Under the pieces are notes generated by a model that did not search any database, had not been told where the DNA came from, and was given only the letters and a program-made list of their open reading frames with translations. Positions 19,251 to 27,253 of a stretch of 64,000 nucleotides of DNA are shown here, one piece after another (position 1 is the first letter of the stretch; each line of letters starts with the position of its first letter). Source of the DNA: Acinetobacter sp. P8-3-8 (GTDB lineage Bacteria; Pseudomonadota; Gammaproteobacteria; Pseudomonadales; Moraxellaceae); NCBI RefSeq assembly GCF_000214135.1, contig NZ_AFIE01000012.1:16934-80933 (forward strand), given 5' to 3'. Both the position numbers and the translations under genes were made by a program.

Positions 19251-20141
19251 ATGAAATCAACATTAGAAGAATTACAAGCTTTTATTAGTATCGTAGATAG
19301 TGGCTCGATTGTCGCTGCTGCGGAGCATTTGGAACAAACCACATCTGGGGTGAGTCGTGCATTGCAACGTCTTGAAACCAAACTCAATGTGACTTTACTG
19401 GAACGAACTACACGCAAGTTAAAATTGACGCAAGAAGGGCAATTATTTTTAGAAAAAGCCCGAAAAATTGTCAATGATCTGAATGAAGCAGAAGATGCTT
19501 TGCTTAAATCAGACAGTGATACATCTGGGTTAATTCGGGTGGATACAGCGACACCTTTTGTTTTACATGTCATTGCGCCGTTGATGAGTGAGTTTGTCGA
19601 GCTCTATCCGAATATTGAAATTGAGCTGAATAGTAATGATCAAATTATTGATTTATTAGAACATAAAACAGATGTTGCGATTCGATTCGGAGAATTAAAC
19701 GATTCAAGCTTACATGCGCGATTACTGTGTAAAAGCCGTTTATATATCGTGGCAAGCCCTGAATATTTAGAGAAAAATGGTTATCCGCAAACACCTCAAG
19801 ATATTCTTAATCATTCACAAATTGGTTTTAGTAAGGTGGCGCATTTAAATACGTGGCCCGTCTATGTAAATGGTGCAAAGCTGACAGTACGGCCGAAAAT
19901 TAAAGCGTCAAATGGTGAAACTGTACGTAAAATGGCTTTAGATGGGTTGGGTATAACGTGTCTATCTGCATTCTTAGTACACAAGGACATTAAACAAAAA
20001 CGTTTAATCGCCTTGTTTGAAGATCAAATCGAAATTTATGAACAGCGCATCCATGCGGTTTATTATCAGCAAGAGCATTTGCCGAAACGTGTCCGTTTAT
20101 TTATTGAGTTTTTAGCTCAAAAGCTGTCAAAGTATCGATAG
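19251..20141 (+). CDS. LysR-family transcriptional regulator
   Basis: A 296-residue regulator with the typical N-terminal winged helix (LEELQAFISIVDSGSIVAAA, then TSGVSRALQRLETKLNVTLL) and a C-terminal periplasmic-binding-like effector domain. It diverges from the aldo/keto reductase-MFS operon and probably controls it; the effector is unknown. Its last 41 bases overlap the 3' end of the convergent lipoprotein gene. Confidence 0.9.
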   Translation: MKSTLEELQAFISIVDSGSIVAAAEHLEQTTSGVSRALQRLETKLNVTLLERTTRKLKLTQEGQLFLEKARKIVNDLNEAEDALLKSDSDTSGLIRVDTATPFVLHVIAPLMSEFVELYPNIEIELNSNDQIIDLLEHKTDVAIRFGELNDSSLHARLLCKSRLYIVASPEYLEKNGYPQTPQDILNHSQIGFSKVAHLNTWPVYVNGAKLTVRPKIKASNGETVRKMALDGLGITCLSAFLVHKDIKQKRLIALFEDQIEIYEQRIHAVYYQQEHLPKRVRLFIEFLAQKLSKYR

Positions 20142-20508
20142 TCTTTTGTGATGGTAAGTCTAAACTCAACAAAGTTTGCTTGCTATTTTGCTGAGGGTTC
20201 ACCAATTTAATTTCATAGTGTTGTGCTGAGTTTTGCTGACATTCAAATTGTAAATTTTGTTGTGTGGGAATATTAATTTTCATGGTTGTGTCACGACTTG
20301 CACGATAACGATATGCTCTCACTGAAGCGGTTTGGTGCAAAGTGGGTTGTAAGTGATCAAGTTGGTATTCCCCTAAACGCTGTGTTTTTAAAAAGCCTTC
20401 AATCAATGATTTACAGATAAAGTGTTGTTGTTGCGCTGCCTGATTCACTTGTTGTGGTTGGCAAGCACTTAAACCTAAAACAACGCTTAGTATGATGATT
20501 GTTCTCAT
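20101..20508 (-). CDS. Small lipoprotein of unknown function
   Basis: A 135-residue protein with a short lipoprotein signal and lipobox LSAC (Cys16), followed by a Gln-rich mature part. I do not recognise the domain. A GGAGAAA ribosome site stands before the ATG. The 3' end overlaps the convergent LysR gene by 41 bp. It is divergent from the MocR gene at 20620. The predicted location is membrane-anchored in the periplasm. Confidence 0.7.
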   Translation of the reverse strand: MRTIIILSVVLGLSACQPQQVNQAAQQQHFICKSLIEGFLKTQRLGEYQLDHLQPTLHQTASVRAYRYRASRDTTMKINIPTQQNLQFECQQNSAQHYEIKLVNPQQNSKQTLLSLDLPSQKTIDTLTAFELKTQ

Positions 20509-20619
20509 TTATTTTCTCCTTTCAAAGCAACACTATTTAAAATATCGGCTGTGCAAGAAGCATAAATCTGTTAAGTTTGTGGATACAGATACAACAAATA
20601 CTAAAAAGTAGACACAGAT

Positions 20620-22110
20620 ATGGCTTTTCAATATCAAACACTTGCACAGCAGATCGCACAAAAGATTTATTGTGGTGAATTGGTCGTGGGGCAACGCCTC
20701 AGCTCATTGCGCCAATTTGCACAACAACAGAAGATTAGTTTGAATACAGCCAAAAGTTGTTATGAATTGCTTGAGGCACAAGGGCTGATTTATGTCAAAG
20801 AGAAATCAGGCTATTTCGTACAATCACAGCAGAAAGTGCAACACATTGCCGTACCTGATCATCCAGACTTTAAGTCTAGACCACGTGAAGTCTCCAATTT
20901 AGAGCTACAAATTCAAATTCATGAAGCAGCAATCAATAATCGATTGATTCATTTGGGTTCAATTCAATTGTCACCCAACTTAGTTCCTGTAGAAGCTTTA
21001 CGCCGTTCAATTCAACGTGCGTTAAAACATTGTAAGCCTGAAGATTTTTTATATAGCGATCGACAAGGTCATCCACAATTACGAGAAGCGCTTTCAGCAC
21101 ATTGGGCAGAAGATGGTTTTTATATTGCCAAAGAGGATATTTATATCAGCAATGGCTGTATGCCTGCTTTATCTGTAGCGATTCAGAATTTTACTCAAGT
21201 GGGGGATAGCATTATCATCCCTACCCCAAACTATAATGGTCAGTTGCAACTTTTGGCATTGCTCAAACGGAAAATTATTGAAATTCCTGCCAATACAGAG
21301 GGTTTCGATATCGATCGTTTAGAACAAGTGATGCGGGATTCAGGCGCAAAAGCGTGTTTATTGACGGCAAACTTTCAGAATCCTTTGGGTTTTTGTTTAA
21401 GTAATGCGGATAAGGAAAAGATTGCCCAATTGGCAGCCAAATATCAGTGCTATGTGATTGAAGATGATATTTATGCAGAGTGTAGTTTTAATGCTAAACG
21501 TCCATTACCGATTAAATACTGGGATCAAACGGGCTATGTGATTTATTGTGGTTCGATTTCTAAATCGTTATCCACATCTTATCGAGTCGGATGGTTTTGT
21601 ATTCCGCAACGATTACAGCATTTACATGCCACGTTGCTAACACAGAATGTGTCAGTGAATACGCCGTTGCAATTGGGACTTGCTGATTTGATTTTTAGCC
21701 GTGCTTATCGTCAGCATCTAAACGAATTATGTCCGAAGTTGATGGCACAGGTGGAACAATATCGCCAATTTATATATCAAGCCTTTCAAGGGGTAGACAT
21801 TCGTCTGAATCAACCGCAGGGCAGTTATGCCTTGTGGTTACAGTTACCTCAGCAAATTGATAGTTTGGCGATGTATTATTATGCACAACAGCACAGCATC
21901 AATATCGTACCTGGGTTAATTTTTGGTGAGGATAAACGTTATAACAATTGTATTCGTTTGAATGCAGGGCATGAATTGTCTCAAGAGATTCGAGAAGCGA
22001 TTTTATTATTGGCAGATTGGGTAAAAGATCAGCTTCATTTTGCGGATGCTGATGCTAAAAACGCTCTTAGGTCTGATCTGACACAAGAGCGTTTATTTGA
22101 AGCAAGTTAA
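20620..22110 (+). CDS. MocR-type regulator (GntR winged helix fused to aminotransferase fold)
   Basis: A 496-residue chimera. The N-terminal 70 residues form a GntR winged helix (YQTLAQQIAQKIYCGELVVG, then LRQFAQQQKISLNTAKSCYE). From about residue 95 a class I/II aminotransferase fold follows, with the PLP-binding Lys in CGSISKSLSTSYRVGW and the NFQNPLG and DDIYAE motifs. MocR proteins usually regulate a neighbouring gene in response to PLP or an amine. The neighbours here, a divergent lipoprotein and the convergent yciK-like gene, give no obvious target. The last 20 codons overlap a terminator-like hairpin for the convergent gene. Confidence 0.88.
   Translation: MAFQYQTLAQQIAQKIYCGELVVGQRLSSLRQFAQQQKISLNTAKSCYELLEAQGLIYVKEKSGYFVQSQQKVQHIAVPDHPDFKSRPREVSNLELQIQIHEAAINNRLIHLGSIQLSPNLVPVEALRRSIQRALKHCKPEDFLYSDRQGHPQLREALSAHWAEDGFYIAKEDIYISNGCMPALSVAIQNFTQVGDSIIIPTPNYNGQLQLLALLKRKIIEIPANTEGFDIDRLEQVMRDSGAKACLLTANFQNPLGFCLSNADKEKIAQLAAKYQCYVIEDDIYAECSFNAKRPLPIKYWDQTGYVIYCGSISKSLSTSYRVGWFCIPQRLQHLHATLLTQNVSVNTPLQLGLADLIFSRAYRQHLNELCPKLMAQVEQYRQFIYQAFQGVDIRLNQPQGSYALWLQLPQQIDSLAMYYYAQQHSINIVPGLIFGEDKRYNNCIRLNAGHELSQEIREAILLLADWVKDQLHFADADAKNALRSDLTQERLFEAS
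22057..22094 (-). terminator. Terminator of the ubiG-mupP-yciK operon, inside the MocR coding end
   Basis: AAACGCTCTT (22059-22068) pairs with AAGAGCGTTT (22085-22094), with an inner GTC/GAC pairing. On the minus strand the stem is followed by T residues (22057-22061). It lies just past the yciK-like stop codon, so the last codons of the convergent MocR gene double as a terminator. Confidence 0.6.
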
Positions 22111-22857
22111 TTAATCTTGAGCGTCAATACTTTGACCGTTCATATCCAAGCTGTCATCACCCATCAGGTAAAGATAGGCAGGCATGATGGCTTCTGGTGT
22201 ACGTAAGGTTTTTGGATCTTCATCGGGATACGCTTTTGCACGCATTGCCGTGCGTGTACCGCCCGGATTAATACAATTAAAGCGGATATTCGGATAGGTC
22301 TTTTCTTTGGCAAAGATTTGACTCACCGCTTCAATGGCAATTTTAGATACAGAATAAGCACCCCATAGCGCACGTGCTTCACGTCCAACGCCAGAGCTTG
22401 CAAAGACGACAGATGCATTTTCAGATTTTTGCAATAATGGAAGTAGCTCTTGGGTCAAGATAAAGGGCGCACGTAAATTTACCGCCATCACATCATCCCA
22501 AACATCATCTGGATAATGTGCTAATTCAACGCGTTCACCAAGAATGCCTGCATTGTGCAAAATACCATCCAAATGCCCAAATTGTTGTTCTAAGGTTTCG
22601 TACAACAATTCGTAGTCGTGAGGTGATGCAGTTGAGAGTTGTAACGGTAGAATAGCAGGCTGTGGCGCACCAAGGGCTTCAATTTCATCATAAATGACTT
22701 CAAGCTTATTCAAGGTACGACCATGTAAAACCACAGTTGCACCATGTAATGCATAACTGAGCGCTGCGGCACGCCCAATTCCGTCTCCCGCACCTGTAAT
22801 CAGGATGATCTTGCCTTTTAATAAGTCTGGGCGAGGTTGATATTCTGAATATTTCAT
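22111..22857 (-). CDS. yciK: YciK-family short-chain dehydrogenase
   Basis: An NAD(P)-dependent SDR oxidoreductase of 248 residues. It has the TGAGDGIG cofactor motif near residue 21, HNAG, a catalytic Ser in VFASSGVG and the YSVSK pair. Overall resemblance, including the end LMGDDSLDMNGQSIDAQ, is to YciK. Its physiological substrate is not established. It is the third gene of a ubiG-mupP-yciK operon, an order also known in Pseudomonas. Its stop codon abuts the stop of the MocR gene. Confidence 0.88.
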   Translation of the reverse strand: MKYSEYQPRPDLLKGKIILITGAGDGIGRAAALSYALHGATVVLHGRTLNKLEVIYDEIEALGAPQPAILPLQLSTASPHDYELLYETLEQQFGHLDGILHNAGILGERVELAHYPDDVWDDVMAVNLRAPFILTQELLPLLQKSENASVVFASSGVGREARALWGAYSVSKIAIEAVSQIFAKEKTYPNIRFNCINPGGTRTAMRAKAYPDEDPKTLRTPEAIMPAYLYLMGDDSLDMNGQSIDAQD

Positions 22858-22909
22858 GGGAGACCTCCTATCATTGTTATTGAGTTATTTATACAAATTG
22901 CTTATTAAA

Positions 22910-23596
22910 TTAAGCTGTAATTCGTCTGATATCCACCAATTTATTGATGACTTGATGTAATTCAGTGACGTTATTTACAATACAGTCAGCTTGCCATGCA
23001 TCTAGATTATCTTTGTGTTCTAAAGGTAAATAGCCATAAGCTGCAAGTATGGTGTACATACTGGCATTACGCCCTGCATCAATATCACGTGGGTGATCAC
23101 CTACATAAATAATCTGTTTTGGATCAATCTTCAAGTAGTTTGCAGCAAGATACATCGGCTCTGGATCGGGTTTGGTATGTGTCACATCTTCAGGACAAAC
23201 CAATACAGCACAGCGTTCAGTTAAGTTTAATGCTTCGAGCAAAGATTCACTGAGTCCACGGGGTTTATTGGTGACAATCCCCCAAGGAATGTTGTTATTT
23301 TCTAAGTCTTCTAATAACGGATACATACCTTGAAATAGATCTGTATCCACAGCAATATCAGCACCGTACAAATCTAAGAAACGCTGACGATGCGCAATGA
23401 AAATAGGATCATCCACAGCCAATTCAGGATAAACCAGTTTTACCATGGCACGAGCGCCTTCTGACACTTGTGTACGAATCAAATCTGCATCCACCACGGC
23501 ACGACCTTCTTCACGACACATTGCCTGAATGATACGAATAAAGTCTGCTGCGGTATCAATCAATGTTCCATCTAAATCAAACAGTACAGCTTGCAT
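22910..23596 (-). CDS. mupP: HAD phosphatase, MupP-type (MurNAc-6-phosphate phosphatase)
   Basis: A 228-residue HAD-IA hydrolase with motif I FDLDGTLIDTAADF at residue 6, motif II/III VTNKPRG and HTKPDPEPMYLAA, and motif IV YVGDHPRDIDAGRNA. Phosphoglycolate phosphatase (Gph) is the usual automatic name. The operon ubiG-mupP-yciK is the one in which Pseudomonas MupP was shown to dephosphorylate MurNAc-6-P in peptidoglycan recycling, so that assignment is preferred by synteny. The start codon overlaps the ubiG stop by one base, indicating translational coupling. Confidence 0.82.
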   Translation of the reverse strand: MQAVLFDLDGTLIDTAADFIRIIQAMCREEGRAVVDADLIRTQVSEGARAMVKLVYPELAVDDPIFIAHRQRFLDLYGADIAVDTDLFQGMYPLLEDLENNNIPWGIVTNKPRGLSESLLEALNLTERCAVLVCPEDVTHTKPDPEPMYLAANYLKIDPKQIIYVGDHPRDIDAGRNASMYTILAAYGYLPLEHKDNLDAWQADCIVNNVTELHQVINKLVDIRRITA

Positions 23597-24309
23597 TACA
23601 CACCTTCATTTACGGTATAGACCATATAGTTCACATCTACATTTGGAGCAAGCCAATAGTGTTTGGTTAATGGATTGTAATGTAAGCCAGTCATATCTTT
23701 CAGCTTTAAACCTGAGTTGCGAATATCATGTGCAAGTTCAGATGGTTTAATGAATTTATGATAATCATGTGTACCTTTTTTCAATAAGCGCAATACATAT
23801 TCAGCACCCACAATGGCGAATAAATACGATTTAGGATTACGGTTAATGGTTGAAAAGAACACATGACCATTGGGTTTGACTAGTTTTTGACAGGCTTGAA
23901 TGATCGATGCAGGATCTGGAACGTGTTCTAACATTTCCATACAGGTCACAATGTCGTATTGTCCTGCTTGTTCTTCTGCAAGTTGTTCAACAGGAACTTG
24001 ACGATATTCAATATTGTGTACATTTTCTTGTTCTGCATGTAGGCGTGCGACATTGAGCGGCGCTGCTCCCATGTCAATACCCAAAACATCTGCACCACGA
24101 CGTGCCATGCTTTCTGATAAGATTCCGCCACCGCAACCTACGTCTAGAATTTTTTTACCAGCTAAACCACCTGAATGTTCATCAATCCAGTTTAAGCGTA
24201 GTGGGTTAATTTGATGTAGAGGTCTGAACTCAGAGTGTTGATCCCACCATAAAGCAGCGAGTGCTTCAAATTTAGCAATTTCTTGTGGATCAACATTAAG
24301 TTGCGACAT
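23596..24309 (-). CDS. ubiG: Ubiquinone biosynthesis O-methyltransferase
   Basis: A SAM-dependent enzyme that performs both O-methylations of the ubiquinone head group. The 237 residues include the SAM-binding motif [25 protein letters not shown] and the UbiG-specific [18 protein letters not shown]. The frame is open to 24342, but the ATG at 24309 ([15 protein letters not shown]) has AGAGGTGA upstream and matches family starts. First gene of the ubiG-mupP-yciK operon. Confidence 0.95.
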   Translation of the reverse strand: MSQLNVDPQEIAKFEALAALWWDQHSEFRPLHQINPLRLNWIDEHSGGLAGKKILDVGCGGGILSESMARRGADVLGIDMGAAPLNVARLHAEQENVHNIEYRQVPVEQLAEEQAGQYDIVTCMEMLEHVPDPASIIQACQKLVKPNGHVFFSTINRNPKSYLFAIVGAEYVLRLLKKGTHDYHKFIKPSELAHDIRNSGLKLKDMTGLHYNPLTKHYWLAPNVDVNYMVYTVNEGV

Positions 24310-24492
24310 GACAGTCACCTCTGAGTAAATTGTTTTAATCAAAAATTAATTCAAGCTATGCTAGTGTAACGTTAATTCTGAAAAAAGCGATGAATCGTGT
24401 AAAAAACTTCACAGAAGGAAAACGATTTTCCCATATTTGTTTTATAGTTAGTGCATAAGCTATACAAAACGACTTCGAGGACAATAAAGTCA

Positions 24493-25107
24493 ATGAAAAA
24501 ATTTATTCTTGGTGGCATGACTGCAATGGTTATGGCATTTTCTGCAAATACTATGGCTGCAGATTTTGTTGCAGGTAAAGATTATACTGTTGTACAAAAC
24601 CCAGGCAAAGTAAGCGTTCCAGGTAAGATTGAAGTACGTGAATTCTTTTGGTACGGATGTCCGCACTGCTTTAAATTAGAACCGCATATGCAAGCATGGC
24701 TGAAAAAGATTCCAAAAGATGTGAATTTTATTCGTACACCTGCGGCAATGAATCCACTTTGGGAACAAGGTGCGCGTGCATATTATGTATCGGAAGCACT
24801 AGGTGTGCGTAAACGTACGCATTTACCATTATTCCATGCCAATGGAACAGGTCAGCAGATCCTAGATAAAGATGCTTTTGCTAAATTCTATACACGTTAT
24901 GGTGTACCTGAAGCGAAATTTAACAGCATGTACAGTTCATTTGCGATTACTGCAAAAGTTGCTGAGTCAAATCAATTGGCTGCGCAATACCAACTTTCAG
25001 GTGTCCCTGCTGTGGTTGTAAATGGTAAGTATGTTGTACAAGGTGAAGATGGTAAAGTGACTCAAGTTGTTGATTACTTGATTAACAAAGAACGTAAAGG
25101 CAAATAA
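24493..25107 (+). CDS. dsbA: Thiol:disulfide interchange protein DsbA
   Basis: Periplasmic oxidase that introduces disulfide bonds into exported proteins. The 204-residue precursor has a signal peptide ending MAA. The thioredoxin-fold active site is FFWYGCPHCF with CPHC at 56-59, and the cis-proline loop is SGVPAVVV. An alpha-helical insertion separates the two halves, as in DsbA. The ATG at 24493 is chosen over an upstream frame start because it gives a proper signal sequence and follows GAGGA. An intrinsic terminator follows. Confidence 0.95.
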   Translation: MKKFILGGMTAMVMAFSANTMAADFVAGKDYTVVQNPGKVSVPGKIEVREFFWYGCPHCFKLEPHMQAWLKKIPKDVNFIRTPAAMNPLWEQGARAYYVSEALGVRKRTHLPLFHANGTGQQILDKDAFAKFYTRYGVPEAKFNSMYSSFAITAKVAESNQLAAQYQLSGVPAVVVNGKYVVQGEDGKVTQVVDYLINKERKGK

Positions 25108-25127
25108 GCTCAATTTTCGATTTAAGA

Positions 25128-25158
25128 AAAACCCGCAATTTAAGATCGCGGGTTTTTT
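25128..25158. terminator. Terminator of dsbA
   Basis: AAACCCGC (25128-25135) pairs with GCGGGTTT (25148-25155) and runs into T residues. The A-run on the other side could also stop the convergent TetR gene. Confidence 0.85.
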
Positions 25159-25218
25159 TATTACTTATTGAATTGATATTTTTAGATCAAGAAAACTTGC
25201 ATATAGATGTAGCGGCAG

Positions 25219-25884
25219 TTATTTATTATCAATTTTGCCTTCATCTTTTTGAGTATCCCAATTCTCAATCCCTTTAAAAATCAGACGAATTTGAGTGACA
25301 GCTTGTTTTTGCAGAACCATTTTTTGTAGTTCAAGTTCAATACCTGAATAAAGCCGTTCTAAACTGATCCATGACATTGCCCAAGTAAACGATAAATTAA
25401 TCAAGATATTGGTAATGACTTTGAGATTATTTTCATCATGAAAATTTTGCACAATTTCAAATTTTTTTAAATCATTGGCAAGATCATCATTTAAAAAAGC
25501 AATTTCACGCGCAATCGCTCTACGTACAGCTTCTGAGCCACCCCAACGCTCAGAGATCATAAAAATCCATTGTTGCGGATTATTATCAACAGCCTCAAAA
25601 AATAATTGCATGCTGGTTTTCGTTTTTGTTTCAGGGTGTGCAAAACCTTTACCCAATTGATGTAAAACATTTTTTAAATATAAGGCAACTTGATCGACCA
25701 GTTCTTTGCCGAGCTCATCCATGTCTTGGAAATGTCGATAAAAAGCAGTTGGTACAAGTCCAACTTCTCGTGCTACTTCACGCAAGCTAATGCTCGAAAA
25801 TGAACGACCTGATGTGCTTAAAGCTAAAGCAGCATCGAGTAAAGCCTGACGGCTTTGCTGTTTACGTTCATCGCGTATCGACAT
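25219..25884 (-). CDS. desT: TetR-family regulator of fatty-acid desaturation (DesT/FabR-like)
   Basis: A 221-residue repressor whose N-terminal helix-turn-helix (ISLREVAREVGLVPTAFYRHFQDM) is of the FabR/DesT type. In Pseudomonas, DesT senses the saturated/unsaturated acyl-CoA ratio and represses the desCB genes. The same arrangement occurs here: the gene diverges from a ferredoxin reductase and desaturase pair, with palindromes resembling DesT sites between them. The ATG at 25884 (MSIRDERKQQSRQALLDAAL) is preferred to the upstream frame start at 25935. The symbol rests on synteny and operator similarity. Confidence 0.82.
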   Translation of the reverse strand: MSIRDERKQQSRQALLDAALALSTSGRSFSSISLREVAREVGLVPTAFYRHFQDMDELGKELVDQVALYLKNVLHQLGKGFAHPETKTKTSMQLFFEAVDNNPQQWIFMISERWGGSEAVRRAIAREIAFLNDDLANDLKKFEIVQNFHDENNLKVITNILINLSFTWAMSWISLERLYSGIELELQKMVLQKQAVTQIRLIFKGIENWDTQKDEGKIDNK

Positions 25885-25952
25885 TCTGTTATCCAAAAAT
25901 TCTTGTTGTGACGAGTTTATCAAAAAAATAAACAAATTAAACGACGAATGTC

Positions 25953-25970
25953 AGTGTACAGGTGTTGACT
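25953..25970. promoter_or_regulatory. DesT-like operator 1, covering the -35
   Basis: AGTGTACAGGTGTTGACT is an 18-bp imperfect palindrome. Its right end, TTGACT, is also the -35 of the desC-desB promoter. It resembles the AGTGAAC/GTTGACT-type site I recall for Pseudomonas DesT. Confidence 0.65.
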
Positions 25971-25992
25971 GAATTCAAAAAATGATTATAGT
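25965..25992 (+). promoter_or_regulatory. Promoter of the desC-desB operon
   Basis: TTGACT (25965-25970), a 16-bp spacer and TATAGT (25987-25992) place the transcription start near 25999, 60 bp before the desC ATG. The -35 lies in operator 1 and the -10 overlaps operator 2, so repressor binding would block polymerase. Confidence 0.65.
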
Positions 25993-26007
25993 GTACACAT
26001 GTTCACT
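25990..26007. promoter_or_regulatory. DesT-like operator 2, overlapping the -10
   Basis: AGTGTACACATGTTCACT is a near-perfect 18-bp palindrome with the same outer AGTG...CACT pattern as operator 1. Confidence 0.68.
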
Positions 26008-26008
26008 A

Positions 26009-26026
26009 AAAGAACATTTGTTCACT
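26009..26026. promoter_or_regulatory. DesT-like operator 3, in the early transcript
   Basis: AAAGAACATTTGTTCACT contains the perfect core GAACA-tt-TGTTC and shares its right half TGTTCACT with operator 2. It lies one base after operator 2, downstream of the predicted start of transcription. Confidence 0.55.
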
Positions 26027-26058
26027 CAATAAATAGCAAGCACAAAGAGGAACGCAAC

Positions 26059-27111
26059 ATGAGTAACTATATGCAATATCAGCCAGCCACGAATCAGCAG
26101 CATGGATATCGACCAGAATTAATTCGTGAAGATTTTGTCGACTTTATCGCTGAAAAGATTAATCCTGTTTGGGCTTGGAAAAAAGTGAAAGCAACTGTTG
26201 TGAAGACACGTGCTTTAAGTCCTGATTTTTATCAAATTCAGTTACGCCCAAATCGTAATTTTAAACATCAGCAATTCAAAGCAGGGCAAAGTATTCTTGT
26301 TACTGTAGAAATTGCAGGTGTACGCCAACAACGTAGTTATTCTGTGGTGAAATTTTTAGCCAATGGCAACGTTATTATTGCTGTTAAACAACAAGGTAAA
26401 GTATCTAAGGTATTGAGTCAGTTAGCTTTTGGAAAAGTTGTTGAACTTTCTCAGCCACAAGGTGATTTTGTCCTTAATCAAGATACTACACCTATTTTAT
26501 TGATTGCATCAGGTAGTGGTATTACGGCTATTTATTCGCTGTTACTTGAGGCTTTAAAAGAGCCAAACCGTTCTATTGATTTGATTTATTTTAGCCGTGA
26601 TGACGCATTTCATGCAGATTTAGAGAAACTTGCTCAACAGCACGATCAGTTTCATTATCATGCGATTAATACAACACAAAACAAACAGCATTTGACTGTG
26701 GAATTATTAGAAAGTCTCGTTGCTGATTTTCAAACACGTCAAAGTTATGCATGTGGCGCATCCGCAATGATGCAAAGTTTGAATCAAATTTTTCAAGATT
26801 TAAAGATTACACAACAACTTAAGCAAGAATATTTCCAGATCACAGTGGATGAAAGTTTAGCTGCTCAGCCTGTAGTGTTTTTACGTTCACAGCAAGCGTT
26901 CGAGGCCAAATCTAACCTTTTGGAAAGCGCGGAACAGGCAGGATTGAAGCCTACACATGGTTGCCGTATGGGGATTTGTAATACGTGTACGTGTACCAAA
27001 GTCAGTGGTTCGACCAAAAACGTACTGACAGGCGAAATTGATCATGCTTCCAATACACAGATTAAGTTATGTATTAGCCAAGCGATCAGTCCTGTGACGA
27101 TTAATTTGTGA
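26059..27111 (+). CDS. desC: Ferredoxin reductase-like electron donor for desaturase (DesC-like)
   Basis: A 350-residue flavo-iron-sulfur protein. The FAD domain has QQRSYSVVKF, the NAD(P)H domain has LLIASGSGITAIYSLL and the C-terminal [2Fe-2S] domain has the plant-type cluster motif HGCRMGICNTCTC plus a fourth Cys in IKLCISQA. It would pass electrons from NAD(P)H to the membrane desaturase encoded 142 bp downstream. The ATG at 26059 has GAGGAA upstream; the frame opens at 25999, where the predicted transcript begins. Name taken from the Pseudomonas desT-desCB arrangement. Confidence 0.85.
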   Translation: MSNYMQYQPATNQQHGYRPELIREDFVDFIAEKINPVWAWKKVKATVVKTRALSPDFYQIQLRPNRNFKHQQFKAGQSILVTVEIAGVRQQRSYSVVKFLANGNVIIAVKQQGKVSKVLSQLAFGKVVELSQPQGDFVLNQDTTPILLIASGSGITAIYSLLLEALKEPNRSIDLIYFSRDDAFHADLEKLAQQHDQFHYHAINTTQNKQHLTVELLESLVADFQTRQSYACGASAMMQSLNQIFQDLKITQQLKQEYFQITVDESLAAQPVVFLRSQQAFEAKSNLLESAEQAGLKPTHGCRMGICNTCTCTKVSGSTKNVLTGEIDHASNTQIKLCISQAISPVTINL

Positions 27112-27253
27112 TTTCAAATATTTAGCTTTAGCCACAATAGTCACATTCAACAAATTTAAAAATTTCCAAGCTTTAACGATCAAAGCTTAGGGAACGTATA
27201 TCCAAAATTTAAGACACAGTTTAGAAAAAATGAATAGTGTAGGAGAAAAAGCA

